A stretch of 64,000 nt of DNA from Streptomyces sp. MUM 2J (GTDB lineage: Bacteria; Actinomycetota; Actinomycetes; Streptomycetales; Streptomycetaceae), in assembly GCF_022414535.1 (NCBI RefSeq), contig NZ_JADWYM010000038.1:1-64000 (forward strand), written 5' to 3'. Of the stretch, positions 25,219 through 33,554 are shown in pieces. A program made the position numbers and the translations under genes. A model generated the notes under the pieces. The model was not told where the DNA came from, did no database searches, and was given only the letters and a program-made list of their open reading frames with translations. How positions within the stretch are numbered: position 1 is the first letter of the stretch; each line of letters begins with the position of its first letter.

Positions 25219-26391
25219 ATGCGCACCCTCTTGATCACCGGCCCGGGCGGCAGCGGACGTACGACGGTCGCCGCCGCCACCGCACTGACCGCCGCCCAGG
25301 AGGGCACCCGCACCCTGCTGCTCAGTGCCGACCGCTCCGACACGCTCGGCGCGGTCCTCGGCACCCCCACCGGCCCGGCCCCCACGCAGGCCGCCCCGCG
25401 CCTCACCGCCTGGCGGCCCGACGCACCCGCCGCCTTCCGCGACGACCTCGCCGCCTTCCAGGACCGTGCCGCCAACGTCCTCGACCTGCTCGGCGCCGCC
25501 CGTCTCGACCCCGAGGAGGTCACCCCGCTGCCCGGTGCCGAGGAGCTCGCCCTGCTGCGCGCGCTGCGTGACGCCGCCCTCTCCGAGGCCCACGACCTGC
25601 TCGTCGTCGACCTCCCGCCCGTCCCGCAGGCCCTGGCCCTGCTCGCCCTCCCCGCGGAACTCCGCCGCTACCTGCGCCGTCTGCTCCCGCCCGAGCGGCA
25701 GGCCGCCCGCGCCCTGCGCCCCGTCCTCGGCCGGCTCGCGGGCGTGCCGATGCCCGGGGAGTGGCTGTACGACACCGCCGCCCGCTGGGACATGGAGCTG
25801 GCCGCCGTGGAGGCCGTCCTCGCCGACCGCGGGACCGCGGTGCGGCTGGTCGCCGAACCCGGACCGGCCGGTACCGACGCCCTGCGCACCGCCGCGCTCG
25901 GTGTCGCGCTGCGCGCCCTGCCCGTGGAACTGCTCGTCGCGACCCGCGTCCTCCCCGACGACCCGGCGGGATCGTGGCTCGCCGGGCCCGTGGCCCAGCA
26001 GCGCAAGGCCCTGGACGACTGGCGGGACGAGCACGGCAGCGTCCGCACCGTCGCCCACCTCGGCCGCGACCCGCGCGGCACCGACGACCTGGCCGCGCTC
26101 GCCCTGCCCGGCGCCGCGCCCGGCACCTCACCGGCCGCGTGGCCCGTCACCGACCGGCTCGCCGACGACGGCGTCCTGGTCTGGCACATCCCGCTGCCCG
26201 GCGCCACCCGCGACGACCTCGACCTGGTCCGGCGCGGCGACGAACTCGTGGTCACCGCAGGCCCGTTCCGCCGCGTCGTCCCTCTCCCCTCCGCCCTGCG
26301 CCGGTGCACGGTCGACGGCGCCGCCCTGCGCGAGGGTGAGCTGCGCATCCGGTTCGCGCCGGATCCGGCCCTGTGGCCCCGCACCCCGTGA
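25219..26391 (+). CDS. ArsA/GET3-like P-loop ATPase
   Basis: The 390-residue protein has a deviant Walker A, GPGGSGRTT (residues 8-16), and a Walker B-like DLLVVDLPP (near 135). A C-terminal small HSP20-like segment (about 310-385) is typical of actinobacterial ArsA-related ATPases. The arsenite-binding cysteines are absent, so this is not an arsenic pump subunit; tail-anchor or lipid/protein targeting is more likely. TAGCGT at 25205-25210 ends 8 nt before ATG 25219, suggesting a leaderless mRNA. It corresponds in position to Rv2184c. Confidence 0.82.
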   Translation: MRTLLITGPGGSGRTTVAAATALTAAQEGTRTLLLSADRSDTLGAVLGTPTGPAPTQAAPRLTAWRPDAPAAFRDDLAAFQDRAANVLDLLGAARLDPEEVTPLPGAEELALLRALRDAALSEAHDLLVVDLPPVPQALALLALPAELRRYLRRLLPPERQAARALRPVLGRLAGVPMPGEWLYDTAARWDMELAAVEAVLADRGTAVRLVAEPGPAGTDALRTAALGVALRALPVELLVATRVLPDDPAGSWLAGPVAQQRKALDDWRDEHGSVRTVAHLGRDPRGTDDLAALALPGAAPGTSPAAWPVTDRLADDGVLVWHIPLPGATRDDLDLVRRGDELVVTAGPFRRVVPLPSALRRCTVDGAALREGELRIRFAPDPALWPRTP

Positions 26392-26448
26392 ACCGCGTAC
26401 CCCCGTTCGGGTAACGTCGGAGAGACGAACCGCAGTCAGGAGTCCGTC

Positions 26449-26961
26449 ATGAGCGAAGAGAGCCCCACGCCCGAGCCCGCGGAGCACGAGGTGCCTCTCG
26501 CCGCCGACACCGACGACGACGCGTGGGCCACCGCCTGCGCCGAGGACCTCGCGGAGGAGAAGGCCCGCCGCCGCGGCGCCCACGGGCCGTCGTCCGGCTC
26601 GGCCGCCGAGGAGCTGCGCAAGCTCGTCGACGCGGTCGCCGAGAAGCTCGCCGACCTGCAGTCCCCGTTGCTCGGCGCGGTCGCGGGGCCCGCCGCCCAG
26701 CAGGTGGTCCGGCAGGTCGTGGAGCAGGCCAGGACGGCCGTCGAGCCGGTCATCGAGCGCAACCCGGACGTCTTCGACCACCTGGCCGCCGCCGGCGGGG
26801 AACTGCTCGCCGCCTACCGCTCCGCCGTCCAGGCCCAGGAGAGGCGCTGGACCTCCGGCCTCCGCGACGACCTCGGCGGCCCGAGCGACAACGACCGCGA
26901 CCCCGACGGCGGTGACGGCGGCGACGGCACCGGTCCCGGGCAGCGCATCGACCTCGACTGA
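26449..26961 (+). CDS. DUF5304 protein (SCO2127-like)
   Basis: The 170-residue acidic protein has a disordered N-terminus (1-55), a helical amphipathic centre (about 58-130) and an acidic, Gly/Asp-rich tail. It has no membrane helix. CAGGAG precedes ATG 26449. It lies 99 nt upstream of the glucokinase gene, the same arrangement as SCO2127-glkA in S. coelicolor. From memory, that upstream gene has been linked to carbon catabolite repression. Its biochemical role is unknown. Confidence 0.8.
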   Translation: MSEESPTPEPAEHEVPLAADTDDDAWATACAEDLAEEKARRRGAHGPSSGSAAEELRKLVDAVAEKLADLQSPLLGAVAGPAAQQVVRQVVEQARTAVEPVIERNPDVFDHLAAAGGELLAAYRSAVQAQERRWTSGLRDDLGGPSDNDRDPDGGDGGDGTGPGQRIDLD

Positions 26962-27060
26962 CCCTCCCTCGTCGTGTCCGTCCGCCGGACGACGGAACCC
27001 CGACCGCAAGGCCTCGGGTACCGTTGGCCGTAGCGGGGCTCGACCGAAACTGAGGGATTC

Positions 27061-28014
27061 ATGGGACTCACCATCGGCGTCGACATCGGCGGCACGAAGA
27101 TCGCGGCCGGCGTGGTCGACGAGGAAGGCAACATCCTCTCGACCTTCAAGGTGCCGACCCCCACCACGCCCGAGGCCATCGTGGACGCCATCGCCTCGGC
27201 CGTGGAGGGCGCACGCGCGGGACACGACATCGTCGGTGTGGGCATCGGCGCCGCCGGATACGTCAACCGCCAGCGTTCGACGGTCTACTTCGCCCCGAAC
27301 ATCGACTGGCGCAACGAGCCGCTGAAGCAGAAGGTCGAGGAACGCGCCGGGCTTCCGGTCGTCGTGGAGAACGACGCCAACGCCGCCGCCTGGGGCGAGT
27401 ACAAGTTCGGTGCCGGCAAGGGCCACCGGAACGTCATCTGCATCACCCTCGGCACCGGCCTCGGCGGCGGCATCATCATCGGCAACAAGCTGCGCCGCGG
27501 CCACTTCGGCGTGGCCGCGGAGTTCGGCCACATCCGCATGGTGCCCGACGGCCTGCTGTGCGGCTGCGGCTCGCAGGGCTGCTGGGAGCAGTACGCCTCC
27601 GGCCGCGCCCTCGTCCGCTACGCCAAGCAGCGCGCCAACGCCACCCCCGAGAACGCCGACGTGCTGCTGGCGCTCGGCGACGGCACCCCGGACGGCATCG
27701 AGGGCAAGCACATCTCCATGGCGGCCCGGCAGGGCGACCCGGTCGCCGTCGACTCCTACCGCGAGCTGGCCCGCTGGGTCGGCGCCGGCCTCGCCGACCT
27801 GGCCTCCCTGTTCGACCCCTCCGCCTTCATCGTCGGCGGTGGCCTCTCCGACGAGGGCGAGCTGGTGCTGGACCCGATCCGCAAGTCGTACAAGCGCTGG
27901 CTGGTCGGCGGCAACTGGCGCCCGGTCGCCGAGGTCCGCGCGGCCGAGCTGGGGAACAAGGCCGGCCTGGTGGGCGCGGCCGACCTGGCCCGCGAGCCCG
28001 ACCCGATCATGTAG
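27061..28014 (+). CDS. glkA: ROK-family glucokinase
   Basis: The 317-residue enzyme phosphorylates glucose with ATP and is central to carbon catabolite repression in Streptomyces. Visible features are the phosphate-binding GVDIGGTKIAAGVVD (residues 5-19), the catalytic Asp in VVENDANAA (near 105) and the ROK zinc site EFGH...CGCGSQGCWEQ (about 157-178). A weak GAGGGA ribosome site precedes ATG 27061. It is the orthologue, by sequence and context, of S. coelicolor GlkA (SCO2126). Confidence 0.95.
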   Translation: MGLTIGVDIGGTKIAAGVVDEEGNILSTFKVPTPTTPEAIVDAIASAVEGARAGHDIVGVGIGAAGYVNRQRSTVYFAPNIDWRNEPLKQKVEERAGLPVVVENDANAAAWGEYKFGAGKGHRNVICITLGTGLGGGIIIGNKLRRGHFGVAAEFGHIRMVPDGLLCGCGSQGCWEQYASGRALVRYAKQRANATPENADVLLALGDGTPDGIEGKHISMAARQGDPVAVDSYRELARWVGAGLADLASLFDPSAFIVGGGLSDEGELVLDPIRKSYKRWLVGGNWRPVAEVRAAELGNKAGLVGAADLAREPDPIM

Positions 28015-28123
28015 CGGCTCTCGCTGCGGTTTCCCGAGAGCGCGGGGGGCAGCGCGACCGGCCAGGACGACCGGCCCGCGCGCGGTCCCCGCGCCCCGGG
28101 CCGCGGGGCGTACATTGATCGGC

Positions 28124-28921
28124 ATGGCGCCGCTCCCGCTCCCCAACTCCCGCACCGAAGGAGACGGTTCAGCCGTCATCCGGGTTCTGGGCTACAACAT
28201 CCGTTCGATGCGCGACGACATCGACGCCCTCGCCCGCGTGATCCGGGCCTGCGCGCCTGATCTGGTCCTCGTCCAGGAGGCCCCGCGCTTCTTCCGCTGG
28301 CGCAAGAAGCTCGCCCGGCTGGCCCACGCCGCCGACCTCGTGATCCTCACCGGCGGGGCCACCGCCGCGGGCCCCGCGATCCTGTGCAGCCTTCGCGCCA
28401 CCGTCGACCGCACCGAGGACGTCCTGCTGCCGTACACCCCCGGCCTGCACCGGCGCGGCTTCGCCACCGCCGTCGTCCGGTTCGGCGGGACCCGGCTCGG
28501 CGTGCTCAGCTGCCACCTGTCGCTGGAGCAGGAGGAGCGGTACACGCAGGGCGGCCTGCTCCTGGACCGGCTCGACGCCATGGGCGCGGAGCACGTCGTC
28601 GCGGGCGGTGACCTCAACGAACGTCCTGAGGGCCGCACCTTCCGCCGCCTGGCCGGGCGCCTCCAGGACTGCCGCGCCGTCGCCCCGTGGGGCGGCGAGC
28701 ACACCTGGCCGGGCGACCCCGCCCGCCGCATCGACGCGATCTTCGCCACGGCCGGCATCGACGTCCTCGGCTGCGGGGTCCCCGAGGACCTTCCGGGGAT
28801 CACCGCGGCCGACCTGCGGGCGGCCACCGACCACCTCCCGGTCCTGGCCGCCCTGAGAGTCCCCGCCCACCAGCACCGGCCCTCCGCTGCGGCCTGCGCG
28901 GAATCGACCCCGGCCCCCTAG
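28124..28921 (+). CDS. Endonuclease/exonuclease/phosphatase (EEP) family protein
   Basis: The 265-residue protein has the EEP metal-phosphoesterase pattern: LGYNIRS near residue 25, the catalytic Glu in LVQEAP near 51, GGDLNERP near 163 and TDHLPVLA at the end. It is a soluble phosphodiesterase or nuclease, with unknown substrate. TACATT (28111-28116) ends 7 nt before ATG 28124, so the mRNA is probably leaderless. Its TAG stop lies in a CTAG that may be one target-site copy of an inserted small element. Confidence 0.82.
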   Translation: MAPLPLPNSRTEGDGSAVIRVLGYNIRSMRDDIDALARVIRACAPDLVLVQEAPRFFRWRKKLARLAHAADLVILTGGATAAGPAILCSLRATVDRTEDVLLPYTPGLHRRGFATAVVRFGGTRLGVLSCHLSLEQEERYTQGGLLLDRLDAMGAEHVVAGGDLNERPEGRTFRRLAGRLQDCRAVAPWGGEHTWPGDPARRIDAIFATAGIDVLGCGVPEDLPGITAADLRAATDHLPVLAALRVPAHQHRPSAAACAESTPAP

Positions 28922-29086
28922 GGGGTGTTTCGACGGTCCCGCACAGCACCCACGGCGCCCGGCACGCACTCTCGCCGCACCGGTCGTAAGCCGGGGTACA
29001 TCCGGTACGAGGTATTTCGTCCGGCCCGCCGAGAGCACGCACCGGACACCGCGGGCACCGCACCGGACGTTCGAAGCGCCCCCTAG
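28918..29086. mobile_element. Possible MITE (161 bp) flanked by CTAG direct repeats
   Basis: The left end GGGGTGTTTCGA (28922-28933) and the right end TCGAAGCGCCCC (29071-29082) are inverted repeats with 10 of 12 matches. CTAG occurs immediately outside on both sides (28918-28921 and 29083-29086), as a 4-bp target duplication would. There is no coding capacity. The interior contains further complementary pieces such as CTCTCG and CGAGAG. The two CTAG copies supply the TAG stop codons of both convergent neighbours. It looks like a non-autonomous element; no related copy was noticed in this window. Confidence 0.5.
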
Positions 29087-29661
29087 ACCACCGCGCCCCG
29101 CCCCGGATCGTCGGTGCCGTCGTCGTCGGTCCGCATCCGCATCACCAGGGTGGCGAAACCGCCGAGGAAGCCGCCGACGCAGAGCGTCGTCAGCCACCAG
29201 GTCATGTCCCAGCCGAGCAGCACGGCCAGCAGCAGGAGGACCGGGCCGCCGATCACGCCCAGCCACGCGAACCGGGCGGTCGTGTCCGACTCGGGCAGCG
29301 GGGGCGGCTCCGGCGGCACGAAGTGCCCCTCGTCGTCCTCGTCCAGGTCGTCCTCGGACGGCTCGGAGAGCGAGTAGTCGCGCGGGCCGACGCCCGGGGC
29401 GAAGGAGACCGAGCCGCCCAGTGGTGCCGCGGGCCTGCCGCCCTTGCCGTCGGGCTGCTTCTCCGGTTCGTCCACGTCCGCCTCCGGCTCCGGCAGCGCC
29501 AGGTCCTCCACGGACCGGAACGGCTTGGATCCCGGCGGGTCCGGGGGCTCCGCGCCGTACCCGGCGACGATCGCCTCCCAGGCCGCGGTCTCGTCGAAGG
29601 GCACGCTCTGCTCCTCCGGCTCGTCGAGACCGTCCCCGCGGTCCGCGTCGTGCTCAGCCAC
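29083..29661 (-). CDS. Membrane protein with acidic cytoplasmic N-terminus
   Basis: The 192-residue protein has a long, acidic and proline-rich hydrophilic N-terminus (1 to about 125), then two membrane helices (about 129-147 and 151-170) and a short charged tail. No enzyme motif was seen. GTG 29661 is chosen because AGGGACG lies upstream and a longer start would enter the neighbouring gene. It overlaps the upstream esterase gene by 8 nt, so the two form an operon. The stop codon is shared with the right CTAG of the possible small insertion. Confidence 0.75.
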   Translation of the reverse strand: MAEHDADRGDGLDEPEEQSVPFDETAAWEAIVAGYGAEPPDPPGSKPFRSVEDLALPEPEADVDEPEKQPDGKGGRPAAPLGGSVSFAPGVGPRDYSLSEPSEDDLDEDDEGHFVPPEPPPLPESDTTARFAWLGVIGGPVLLLLAVLLGWDMTWWLTTLCVGGFLGGFATLVMRMRTDDDGTDDPGRGAVV

Positions 29662-30451
29662 CTGCCGTCGTCCCTTCCTTGCCGACACCCGGAGCGAGCC
29701 GGCCGATGAAGGCGAGGCTCTCGTCGAAGATCCGCTCTGCATCGTGGTCCAACGTCGCCACGTGGTAGCTCTGTTCCAGCAGGACCTCCGTAACGTCAAC
29801 GGACGAGACCCGTCCGAGGATCCGGGCCGAGTCCGCCGGGGGCACCACATGGTCCTGCGGGCTGCGCAACAGCAGCAGCGGCTGCGTGACCTGCGGCAGC
29901 TCGCCGTCGACCAGCCGGAGGAAGGTGCGCAGCGAGTGCGCCGCGTGCAGCGGCACCCGGTCGTAGCCCAGTTCCGCGCCGTCCGGCCGGGCGATGTCGC
30001 TCGCGATGCCCTTCGCCGTCCGCACCAGGTGCCGGGCCACCGGGAGGGCGTACGCGGACAGGCCGTGCACCCTGTTCGCCGGGTTCACCACGACGACGCC
30101 GCTGATCGCGTCGCCGTGCCGTGCCGCCAGGCGCAGCGCCAGTGCGCCGCCCATGGACAGCCCGGCGACGAACACGTGCGTGCAGCGCTCGCGCAGGGCA
30201 CGCAGTTCCCGGTCCACTTCCGCGTACCAGTCCTGCCAGCCGGTGACCTGGAGGTCCTCCCAGCGTGTGCCGTGCCCGGGAAGCAGGGGCAGCGACACGG
30301 TCAGTCCGTGACCGGCGAGGTGCTTCGCCCAGGGGCGCAGCGACTGCGGGGAACCGGTGAAACCGTGACAGAGGAGGACGCCGGCCTCCCCGCCCTCATG
30401 GCGGTACGGCTCGGCTCCAGGAAGGACCGCCACCTTCGGTCTCCTGTTCAT
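29654..30451 (-). CDS. Alpha/beta hydrolase (carboxylesterase/monoacylglycerol lipase-like)
   Basis: The 265-residue serine hydrolase resembles the Est30/monoacylglycerol lipase group. It has an oxyanion LLCHGFTGSP near residue 30, nucleophile Ser in GLSMGG near 103, Asp in SPQDHVVP and His in SYHVATLDHD. It lacks a signal peptide, so it is cytoplasmic. ATG 30451 is preferred because the conserved family sequence begins RPKVAVLPGAEPYRHEGG; an upstream in-frame start would add a low-complexity 38-residue extension into the divergent promoter region. The neighbouring divergent acyltransferase hints at glycerolipid turnover. Confidence 0.85.
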   Translation of the reverse strand: MNRRPKVAVLPGAEPYRHEGGEAGVLLCHGFTGSPQSLRPWAKHLAGHGLTVSLPLLPGHGTRWEDLQVTGWQDWYAEVDRELRALRERCTHVFVAGLSMGGALALRLAARHGDAISGVVVVNPANRVHGLSAYALPVARHLVRTAKGIASDIARPDGAELGYDRVPLHAAHSLRTFLRLVDGELPQVTQPLLLLRSPQDHVVPPADSARILGRVSSVDVTEVLLEQSYHVATLDHDAERIFDESLAFIGRLAPGVGKEGTTAGG

Positions 30452-30579
30452 GAGAAAGGCATGAGCAACGTCCAGGTGAGGTTCACCGTACGCGACCGCA
30501 CTGACACCGACCAGGGCCGTCGGGTTGTTCGGCGCCGGTGGGGTTAAGGTCTGATCGACACACATCAGGAGGCACTCGG

Positions 30580-31344
30580 TTGTTGTACGGCGCGATGAAG
30601 GTTTCCGTCGGGGGGCCGCTGAAGCTCGTCTTCCGGCCCTGGGTGGAGGGCCTGGAGAACATTCCCGCCGAGGGCCCGGCGATCCTGGCGAGCAACCACC
30701 TCTCGTTCTCCGACTCGTTCTTCCTGCCCGCGGTGCTCGACCGGAAGGTCACCTTCATCGCGAAGGCCGAGTACTTCACCACGCCCGGGGTGAAGGGCCG
30801 GCTCACCGCCGCGTTCTTCAAGGGCGTCGGGCAGCTCCCGGTCGACCGCTCGGGCGCGCGCGGCGCGGGCGAGGCGGCCGTCAGGAGCGGCATCGAGGTG
30901 CTGGAGCGTGGCGAGCTGTTCGGGATCTACCCGGAGGGCACCCGCTCGCCCGACGGCCGCCTCTACCGCGGCAAGCCCGGCGGCCTCGCGCGCGTGGCGC
31001 TCGCCACGGGCGCACCGGTGATCCCGGTGGCGATGATCGACACCGAGAAGATCCAGCCGCCGGGGAAGGTCGTCCCCAAGGTGATGCGGCCCGGTATCCG
31101 GATCGGCAGGCCGCTGGACTTCTCCCGCTACCAGGGCATGGAGCACGACCGCTTCGTGCTGCGCGCGGTGACCGACGAGGTCATGTACGAGATCATGAAG
31201 CTCTCCGGCCAGGAGTACGTCGACATGTACGCGACCGCCGCCAAGCGGCAGATCGCGGAGGCCGCCAAGGCGGAGAAGGAGGCCAGGGCGGCGCTGGCGA
31301 AGGCGGAGAAGGACCAGGCGAGAAAAGAGAAGCAGGAGAGCTAG
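30580..31344 (+). CDS. Lysophospholipid acyltransferase (PlsC family)
   Basis: The 254-residue enzyme probably acylates 1-acylglycerol-3-phosphate or a related lipid. The catalytic H-X4-D box is NHLSFSD (His40, Asp45) and the substrate box is PEGTRSPDG near residue 126. The C-terminal 40 residues are a Lys/Ala/Glu-rich helix. A perfect AGGAGG (30567-30572) sits 7 nt before TTG 30580, so the start is probably TTG; ATG 30595 is 22 nt away and less likely. It is the positional counterpart of Rv2182c. Confidence 0.88.
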   Translation: MLYGAMKVSVGGPLKLVFRPWVEGLENIPAEGPAILASNHLSFSDSFFLPAVLDRKVTFIAKAEYFTTPGVKGRLTAAFFKGVGQLPVDRSGARGAGEAAVRSGIEVLERGELFGIYPEGTRSPDGRLYRGKPGGLARVALATGAPVIPVAMIDTEKIQPPGKVVPKVMRPGIRIGRPLDFSRYQGMEHDRFVLRAVTDEVMYEIMKLSGQEYVDMYATAAKRQIAEAAKAEKEARAALAKAEKDQARKEKQES

Positions 31345-31471
31345 TGCCGTGACCGATGGGTCCGCCGGCCGTCGCGAGCCGGTGAACCCTCCGGTCGCGG
31401 CACCGGCGACGCCCGGCGGGCCGGGCGGGTGACGGGGCTGTCGGGGGCGGTCCGGGACTCGGGGTGGGGAC

Positions 31472-32695
31472 ATGCCCAAACGGGCGAAGGTCGTGAGGAT
31501 GTCGGTCGAGCTGCCGCTGTGGCGCGCCCTCGCCGCCTACCGGGTGCTGACGATGCTGTACGCGGTCGGGCTGTTCGCCACCGCCTACGGCAGCTTCCCC
31601 CGTCCCGGCATCGCCGTCGCCTACTACGGCGTGCTGGGCGTGTGGACCCTGGCCACGCTGCCCAGGGTGGCGAGCGCGGCGTCCTGCACCCGCCGCTTCC
31701 TCGCCGCCGACCTGACGATCGCCCTCACCGGCATCCTGCTCACCCCCGTCGCCGACTCGCACCAGCGGATCGTCGAGGGCGGCCCCACTCTGCCGTCGAT
31801 CTGGACCGCCGGCTCGGTGCTGGCCTTCGCGATCAAGGGCGGCTGGCGCTGGGCGGCGCTGGCCTCCACCGCCGTCGCCGTCGCCAACCTGATCGAGCGC
31901 GGCGCCCCGGCCCGGGACACCGTGCACAACGTGATCCTGGTGTGGGTCGCCTCCATCGCCATCGGCTACGTCGTCGAGGTCGCCCGCGCCTCCGAGCGCA
32001 CCCTCGCCCGCGCCCTGGAGATCGAGGCCGCTACCCGGGAACGGGAGCGGCTGGCCCGGGACATCCACGACGGAGTGCTCCAGGTCCTGGCCATGGTCAA
32101 GCGCCGCGGGTCCGCGCTCGGTGGCGAGGCGGCCGAGCTGGGCCGTCTCGCCGGGGAGCAGGAGGTGGCGCTGCGCAGCCTGGTCTCCGGTGGCCTCGTC
32201 CCGGTCTCCCGCCTTCCCCGGGACGCCGCCGGCGGCGCCGTCGTCCGCGTGGTGGAGGGCGAGTCACGCGACGGTGCTCCCCTGGACCTGCGCTCCCTGC
32301 TCGCCCCGCACGCCGGCGCCCGCGTCAGCCTCGCCGAACCGGGCGCCCCCGTGCCGCTGCCCCCGGCCGCCGCGCGGGAGGTGGCCGCCGCCGTCGGGGC
32401 GGCGCTGGACAACGTACGCCAGCACGCCGGGTCCGGCGCCCATGCCTGGATCCTCGTCGAGGACGAGCCCGACGCCGTGATCGTGACCGTGCGGGACGAC
32501 GGGCCCGGCATTCCCGAGGGCCGGCTGGCGCAGGCCGAGAGCGAGGGCCGGCTCGGCGCGGCCCTGTCGATCCGGGGACGGTTGCGCGACCTCGGAGGCA
32601 CCGCCGAGTGGGTCTCGGTCCCGGGGCAGGGCACGGAGGTCGAGTTGACGGTACCCAGAGACGGAACCCGGACACGGGGGAAGGCGGAGCGGTGA
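31472..32695 (+). CDS. macS: Two-component sensor histidine kinase (MacS-like)
   Basis: The 407-residue kinase has about five membrane helices (residues 15-165), then a HisKA_3 domain with phospho-acceptor His199 in RDIHDGVLQ and an HATPase domain (about 285-395) with N box LDNVRQHA and G box DDGPGIPEG. This is the NarL/LuxR-linked class. It overlaps the response regulator start by one base. Order and context match SCO2121/SCO2120 of S. coelicolor, which I recall as MacSR, a system controlling morphogenesis genes; the name is given on that basis. Confidence 0.88.
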   Translation: MPKRAKVVRMSVELPLWRALAAYRVLTMLYAVGLFATAYGSFPRPGIAVAYYGVLGVWTLATLPRVASAASCTRRFLAADLTIALTGILLTPVADSHQRIVEGGPTLPSIWTAGSVLAFAIKGGWRWAALASTAVAVANLIERGAPARDTVHNVILVWVASIAIGYVVEVARASERTLARALEIEAATRERERLARDIHDGVLQVLAMVKRRGSALGGEAAELGRLAGEQEVALRSLVSGGLVPVSRLPRDAAGGAVVRVVEGESRDGAPLDLRSLLAPHAGARVSLAEPGAPVPLPPAAAREVAAAVGAALDNVRQHAGSGAHAWILVEDEPDAVIVTVRDDGPGIPEGRLAQAESEGRLGAALSIRGRLRDLGGTAEWVSVPGQGTEVELTVPRDGTRTRGKAER

Positions 32696-33378
32696 TGAGC
32701 GAGCAGCGGGGGCCGATCAGGGTCATGGTGGTCGACGACCACCCCATGTGGCGCGACGCGGTCGCCCGCGACCTGGCCGAGTCCGGTTTCGAGGTGGTCG
32801 CCACCGCGGGCGACGGCGAGCAGGCCGTCCGGCGCGCCCGCGCCGCCCTGCCGGACGTGCTGGTGCTGGACCTGAACCTGCCCGGCAAGCCCGGCGTCCA
32901 GGTCTGCAAGGAGGTCGTCTCCGCCCATCCGCGACTGCGCGTGCTGGTGCTGTCGGCCAGCGGCGAGCACGCCGACGTGCTGGAGGCGGTCAAGTCCGGT
33001 GCGACGGGCTACCTGGTGAAGTCGGCGTCCACCGAGGAACTCCGGGACGCGGTCCGCCGCACCGCCGTCGGGGACCCGGTGTTCACGCCGGGCCTGGCCG
33101 GTCTGGTCCTCGGCGAGTACCGCAGGCTCGCCTCCGAGCCCGCGCCGCCCGCCGGCGCCGGCGGCGGCGAGCCGGGCACGCCCCGGCTCACCGACCGCGA
33201 GACGGAGGTGCTGCGCCTGGTCGCCAAGGGGCTCAGCTACAAGCAGATCGCCGAACGCCTCGTCATCTCCCATCGCACGGTGCAGAACCACGTCCAGAAC
33301 ACCCTCGGCAAGCTCCAGTTGCACAACCGCGTCGAGCTGGTGCGCTACGCCATCGAGCGGGGCCTGGACGACGAGTGA
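32695..33378 (+). CDS. macR: LuxR/NarL-type response regulator (MacR-like)
   Basis: The 227-residue regulator has a receiver domain (about 8-125) with phospho-acceptor Asp59 in VLDLNLPG and conserved Lys in YLVKSAS. A linker follows, then a LuxR helix-turn-helix (about 160-220, TDRETEVLRLVAKGLSYKQIAERL). ATG 32695 overlaps the kinase stop as TGATG, so translation is coupled; GTG 32692 is an alternative one codon earlier. As recalled, MacR recognises TGAGTAC-N2-GTACTCA. No such site was found directly upstream of the kinase gene here, but a similar sequence lies at 56626-56641. Confidence 0.88.
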   Translation: MSEQRGPIRVMVVDDHPMWRDAVARDLAESGFEVVATAGDGEQAVRRARAALPDVLVLDLNLPGKPGVQVCKEVVSAHPRLRVLVLSASGEHADVLEAVKSGATGYLVKSASTEELRDAVRRTAVGDPVFTPGLAGLVLGEYRRLASEPAPPAGAGGGEPGTPRLTDRETEVLRLVAKGLSYKQIAERLVISHRTVQNHVQNTLGKLQLHNRVELVRYAIERGLDDE

Positions 33379-33462
33379 GCCGGGCGGGCCGCGCCGCCCC
33401 GCCCGCGCCGTCAGCCAACCGCCGGGGAATTCACCGGAATTGCCCGTTGCGGTCCTGCCGAA

Positions 33463-33476
33463 GTGACCTGCGTCAC
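33463..33476. promoter_or_regulatory. Crp-like palindrome upstream of pfkA
   Basis: GTGACCTGCGTCAC is a perfect dyad with arms GTGAC and GTCAC. It fits the Streptomyces Crp consensus as I recall it, GTG-N6-G-N-CAC. It lies 79 nt before the pfkA start and just before CATTAG, a possible -10. Crp control of a glycolytic gene would make sense. Confidence 0.5.
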
Positions 33477-33554
33477 CATTAGCGTGCTGGGAGAGCCTCT
33501 TTCGGCTCGCCAGCGCCGCTCGCACGCGGCAACCGCGGCGAAGGGACCCATTCC

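Noticed and set aside
25219..26391. Arsenite pump ATPase (ArsA)
   Set aside because: The metal-binding Cys residues of ArsA are missing and no ars genes are near. It fits the conserved actinobacterial ArsA-related protein.
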